This document shows positions 42,438-45,846 of a stretch of DNA of 45,846 nucleotides, piece by piece. The notes below the pieces were generated by a model, which saw only the letters and a program-made list of their open reading frames with translations, had not been told where the DNA came from and ran no database searches. Numbering within the stretch: position 1 is the stretch's first letter; each line of letters starts with the position of its first letter. The DNA comes from JAAYAN01 sp964437215 (GTDB lineage: Bacteria > Bacteroidota > Ignavibacteria > Ignavibacteriales > Melioribacteraceae), in assembly GCA_964437215.1 (NCBI GenBank), contig CAYTFZ010000012.1, positions 1-45,846 on the forward strand, read 5' to 3'. The position numbers were made by a program, and so were the translations under genes.

Positions 42438-45400
42438 ATGAACAAGTTTATCGAGACAATTACTTCAACCGACTTAACCGTAAGAAATAAATCTTTCGAT
42501 GAACTTTGTAAAAATATAAGTTCAAAAGAATTATTAAATTCTTTTGAAGAACTCGAAGATTTCCGGAAAACTACCCGGAATCTTTACGAAAGAGTGAGAG
42601 CTTGTATTTTTTTATATTCCGGTTACCGCTATTATCTTATGGAATCGAAAGACTATCCTTCCACAGGGCACATTCCAGTTGACGGATATAATCATTTATT
42701 AAATAGAAATTTTGAAAAAGCTATAAGTATTTTCCGCTCAACAATTCAGCAAAAAGGAGCTGACTGCAACATTTTCAGCGCTCTTGCCGAAAGCTACCAC
42801 CTTCTTACTTTTCAAATACTTGCCGATCAGGTTCGTAAAAGCGTACGTTCCAGCATTGGAAATAAATGGATGTTCCGCGTAGGACATCCGGATGAACATC
42901 CGTTAAGAATTCATCCCGCGATGCTCGAAAGAAAAGAAGGCTCGTCTCTTTATCCTGTAATGCAGGAAAAAACTTCCGTCCGGATGGACCTTACACATAG
43001 CTGCTGGTCGGATATTTTCTTCCTCGGCATGGATTATCCTGAAGGAGCCCGGGTAATTAATATTTCGGCTGATCTTGGAGTTTACGGCAGAGATAAAGAA
43101 ATAAAGCCGCCTCTCGAATCATACGTCCGCGTAATTACCGAGCCGGTTATCCGAATAACTTCTCTCGATTTAAACGATACAAAAGATATAACGGAATTAT
43201 CAGATTTATTTAATTTCGGCAATGATTATTTAAGTCTTTTAAAGGCTGCCGTAATAGTTTCCGGATTTGTTCCTCCTTCTTTTGAGGGAACAAATCATTC
43301 TGTTTCCGATATTCTAGGAAAAATTCTTTCGCCCGGATTGGGAATTGAACTTGTAACTAAAGTTAATGATATCCCAAAGGGTTCAAGATTAGCTGTTTCG
43401 ACAAACCTTCTTGCTTCGATGATAAGCGCTTTAATGCGGGCAACAAAGCAGACCGAAAAATTTGAAGGTTCGCTGACCGAAAAGGAGCGCCGGCTTATTG
43501 CATCCCGCGCAATAATGGGAGAATGGATCGGAGGTTCCGGCGGCGGCTGGCAGGATTCCGNNNNNNNNNNNNNNNNNNNNNNNNNNNNNNNNNNNNNNNN
43601 NNNNNNNNNNNNNNNNNNNNNNNNNNNNNNNNNNNNNNNNNNNNNNNNNNNNNNNNNNNNCGCGCAATAATGGGAGAATGGATCGGAGGTTCCGGCGGCG
43701 GCTGGCAGGATTCCGGAGGAACATGGCCGGGAATTAAAAAAATTGAAGGAATTCTTGCAGACCAAAACGATCCCGAATATAATATCAGCCGCGGATGTCT
43801 TCTGCCAAATCATAAAATTTTTGATGATAATGATATAAATTCCGGATTTGAAGAAAAACTTACTTCTTCATTAATTCTTTTTCATGGCGGAATGGCTTCG
43901 AATGTCGGGCCGATTCTCGAAATGGTTACTGAAAAATATCTGCTTCGCTGTTCCGACGAATGGTATGCTCGGCAAAATGCCAATGAAATTTATAATGAAA
44001 TTACTAAAACAATTAAATCCGGTGATATTGACAAATTAGCTGACCTGACTTCCGAAAATTTCAAAGGTCCCATTAAAACAATTATTCCCTGGGCTACAAC
44101 TTATTTTACCGAAGTAATAATTGAAAAAGCAAAAAAACTTTTCGGCGATAAATATCGCGGCTTCCTTATGCTTGGCGGAATGTCGGGCGGCGGAATGGGA
44201 ATGTTTGTCGATCCTTCTATTTATAACGAGGCAAAGGATAAAATTCTTAATCTTCTTTCTGAAACAAAAAAAGAAATGTCAGTTTATCTTCCTTTTGCGA
44301 TGAATCCTGTAGTTTATAATTTCAAGATAAATCACAACGGTTCTGTTTCAAAACTGCTGCAAGGCGACGAGGCTTTAATGCCGCGAAGTTATTATTCTCT
44401 TATTGTTCCCCTTCTTGTACGAAAAGATGCAAGAGCTTTACCCGATATCAGGAAAATTGAAATAGATAAAGTTACTTCATTCAGTTCCGAAAATAACGAT
44501 GCTTTCCCGATGCTAAGATCTATTGTAGGAAACCTTTTCAAGTTTTCATCAAAGGTTGAGTCCGATGATAAATATTTACAGTCTGCTGAAACTGAAAAAA
44601 TAAAACGCGAAAACGGTTTCGATTATATCCAGCACGAGCAGATAAGGCAAGACCTTATAAAAGGCAAAATAGGACTTTCGAGAAACAGACTTCCTGCAGA
44701 AACAATAATTGAAGACGTAAGTAAAAACGAAATTGCCAGCCTGACAGAAATTAAGAACAGCGTTATCGGAGAAAAATCCATAAGCGCAGGCAATGCTGCC
44801 GTGCTATGCCTTGCTGCCGGAGTAGGAAGCAGATGGACGAAAGGAGCCGGTGTAATTAAAGCAATCAATCCTTTTGTGGAAATTCAAGGTAAACACAGAA
44901 CTTTTCTGGAAATCCACCTTGCTAAAAATCTAAAAACTTCTTTGAATTACGGTGTGAAGATTCCATTTGTTACGGCAACAAGTTATTTAACCCATAACCC
45001 GATTTTTAATCAGCTGAAAATAACCAACAATTATGGATATAACAGCAGCGTTTATTTATCGCCCGGAAAATCTATCGGACAAAGACTTATTCCAATGGAA
45101 CGGGACTTGCGGTTTTTGTGGGAAGAAATGCCTCAGGAACAGCTTGACGAAAACAAGCAGAAAGTAAGAGAAGCGCTTAGAACATCACTTATTGAATGGG
45201 CGAAAAACAAAGGCGAAGGCAGCGATTATGTTGATAATATTGCATCGCAAAGATTAAGTCCGCTCGGACACTGGTATGAAGTCCCCAATATGCTGCGTAA
45301 CGGAACTCTGGCAAAATTACTTTCGGAAAATCCGTCTGCCGAAAATATATTGCTTCATAACATAGATACTTTAGGAGCCGATCTTTCTGCCGAAGCTTTA

Positions 45401-45846
45401 AGTTATCATATCACTTCCGGAAATGCCCTTACGTTCGAAGTTATCCCGAGAAGAATTGACGACAGAGGCGGCGGACTTGCAAAGATAAACGGAAAATTAC
45501 GTCTGCTTGAAGGGCTGGCTCAGCCGAATGATGAAGATGAACTGTGTTTAAGTTTCTACAACACAATGACAACCTGGATAAATATTGATAAGCTTCTGGA
45601 TATTTTCGGTCTGCTGCGCGAAGATTTGTTTAAACGAACGGAAAATGAAATTACAGAATCTGTAAGAATGATTGCGCGGCGGATGCCGACTTATGTAACT
45701 GTAAAAGAAGTGAAATACAGATGGGGACACGGACAGGAAGATATACTGCCGGTTGCCCAATTCGAAAAATTATGGGGAGATATGAGCGCTCTGCCTGATA
45801 TTAAGTGCGGTTTTTTAATCTGTCCGCGCGTAAGAGGACAGCAGTT
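42438..45846 (+). CDS. Giant bifunctional protein: GHMP-type sugar kinase region + UDPGP-type pyrophosphorylase region (3' end outside window)
   Basis: After removing the 155-bp gap artefact at 43561-43715 the frame is open from 42438 to the window end: 1,084 residues and continuing. Residues 1-150 are helical and unrecognised. Residues ~175-600 resemble fucokinase-type GHMP kinases: VRMDLTHSCWSDIFF (Asp184, Asp192), IPKGSRLAVST (312-322) at the ATP loop, GGSGGGWQDSGG around Gln372-Asp373, HGGMASNVGPIL, and LGGMSGGGMGMF (527-538). Residues ~730-1084 resemble UDP-sugar pyrophosphorylases: LAAGVGSRWTKG (740-751), HNIDTLGADL with Asp925, GGGLAKINGKLRLLE, and a late NTMTTWINI. Kinase first and pyrophosphorylase second is the reverse of Bacteroides Fkp. 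A salvage enzyme turning a free sugar into a UDP-sugar is a reasonable inference; the sugar is unknown. Confidence 0.72.
43506..43715. repeat. 55-bp duplicated contig ends around N gap 2
   Basis: Positions 43506-43560 and 43661-43715 are identical over 55 bp and abut both edges of a second 100-N run (43561-43660). The repeat length and N count are the same as in the rplY gap, so the cause is technical. Collapsing it restores the kinase motif GGGWQDSGGTWPGIK without a break. Confidence 0.95.

Noticed and set aside
43506..43715. Biological tandem repeat in the giant gene
   Set aside because: The same 55-bp length and 100-N spacing occurs at an unrelated gene, which fits an assembler artefact and not a natural duplication.
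43295..43813. Minus-strand open frames running through the second N gap
   Set aside because: They exist only because N runs contain no stop codons and because the 55-bp copy repeats; the plus strand carries the real gene.

Overview
The window looks like a piece of a draft genome from the Ignavibacteria/Chlorobi/Bacteroidetes (FCB) group, most likely an uncultured Ignavibacteria-type bacterium. The evidence is AT-rich DNA, a Gram-negative lipid A pathway with the LpxC-FabZ fusion usual in this group, a secreted protein ending in a type IX secretion sorting domain (NYPNPFNP...), an Omp85/BamA with two tandem OmpH/Skp chaperones, and SecD-SecF fused in one chain. No tRNA, rRNA, CRISPR array, phage or insertion sequence was seen. 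No stretch over 300 bases lacks a gene.

Layout. 1-2120: the 3' end of leuS, then serS. 2183-5745: two overlapping ABC exporter half-transporters whose ATPase motifs are complementary, as in asymmetric heterodimers. 5804-8688, minus strand: a T9SS cargo protein carrying two short repeat-like inserts, a short bacterial sugar transferase, and an orphan MlaE-type permease. 8864-9931: ilvE with a clear terminator. 10053-11348: lexA followed by a minimal WYL-like protein and a possible degenerate nuclease-fold protein, a compact putative SOS operon.

11489-33003 is a long, tightly packed envelope-biogenesis block on the plus strand: uppS, bamA, two skp/ompH genes, lpxD, lpxC-fabZ, lpxA, a LipM-like octanoyltransferase, panB, a seven-bladed propeller protein, the heptose kinase and nucleotidyltransferase pair (hldA/hldC type), tamB, rnr, and a very large exported metallopeptidase/TolB-propeller/beta-barrel protein. 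Together these make the undecaprenyl carrier, insert outer-membrane barrels, and make lipid A and activated heptose. 33036-41322: an FmdB zinc ribbon (minus), a lipoprotein, prs, rplY, pth, the rpsF-ssb-rpsR-rplI operon, and secDF. 41479-45846: a GalU-like protein followed at once by a giant open frame that runs off the window. That frame joins a divergent GHMP sugar-kinase region to a UDPGP-type pyrophosphorylase region; this pair is the best candidate for an undescribed system.

Two 100-N gaps (35569-35668 and 43561-43660) interrupt rplY and the giant gene. Each is flanked by an identical 55-bp sequence on both sides. The simplest reading is that adjacent contigs overlap by 55 bp and the Ns are spurious. 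Removing the Ns and one 55-bp copy (155 bp) restores both reading frames exactly.
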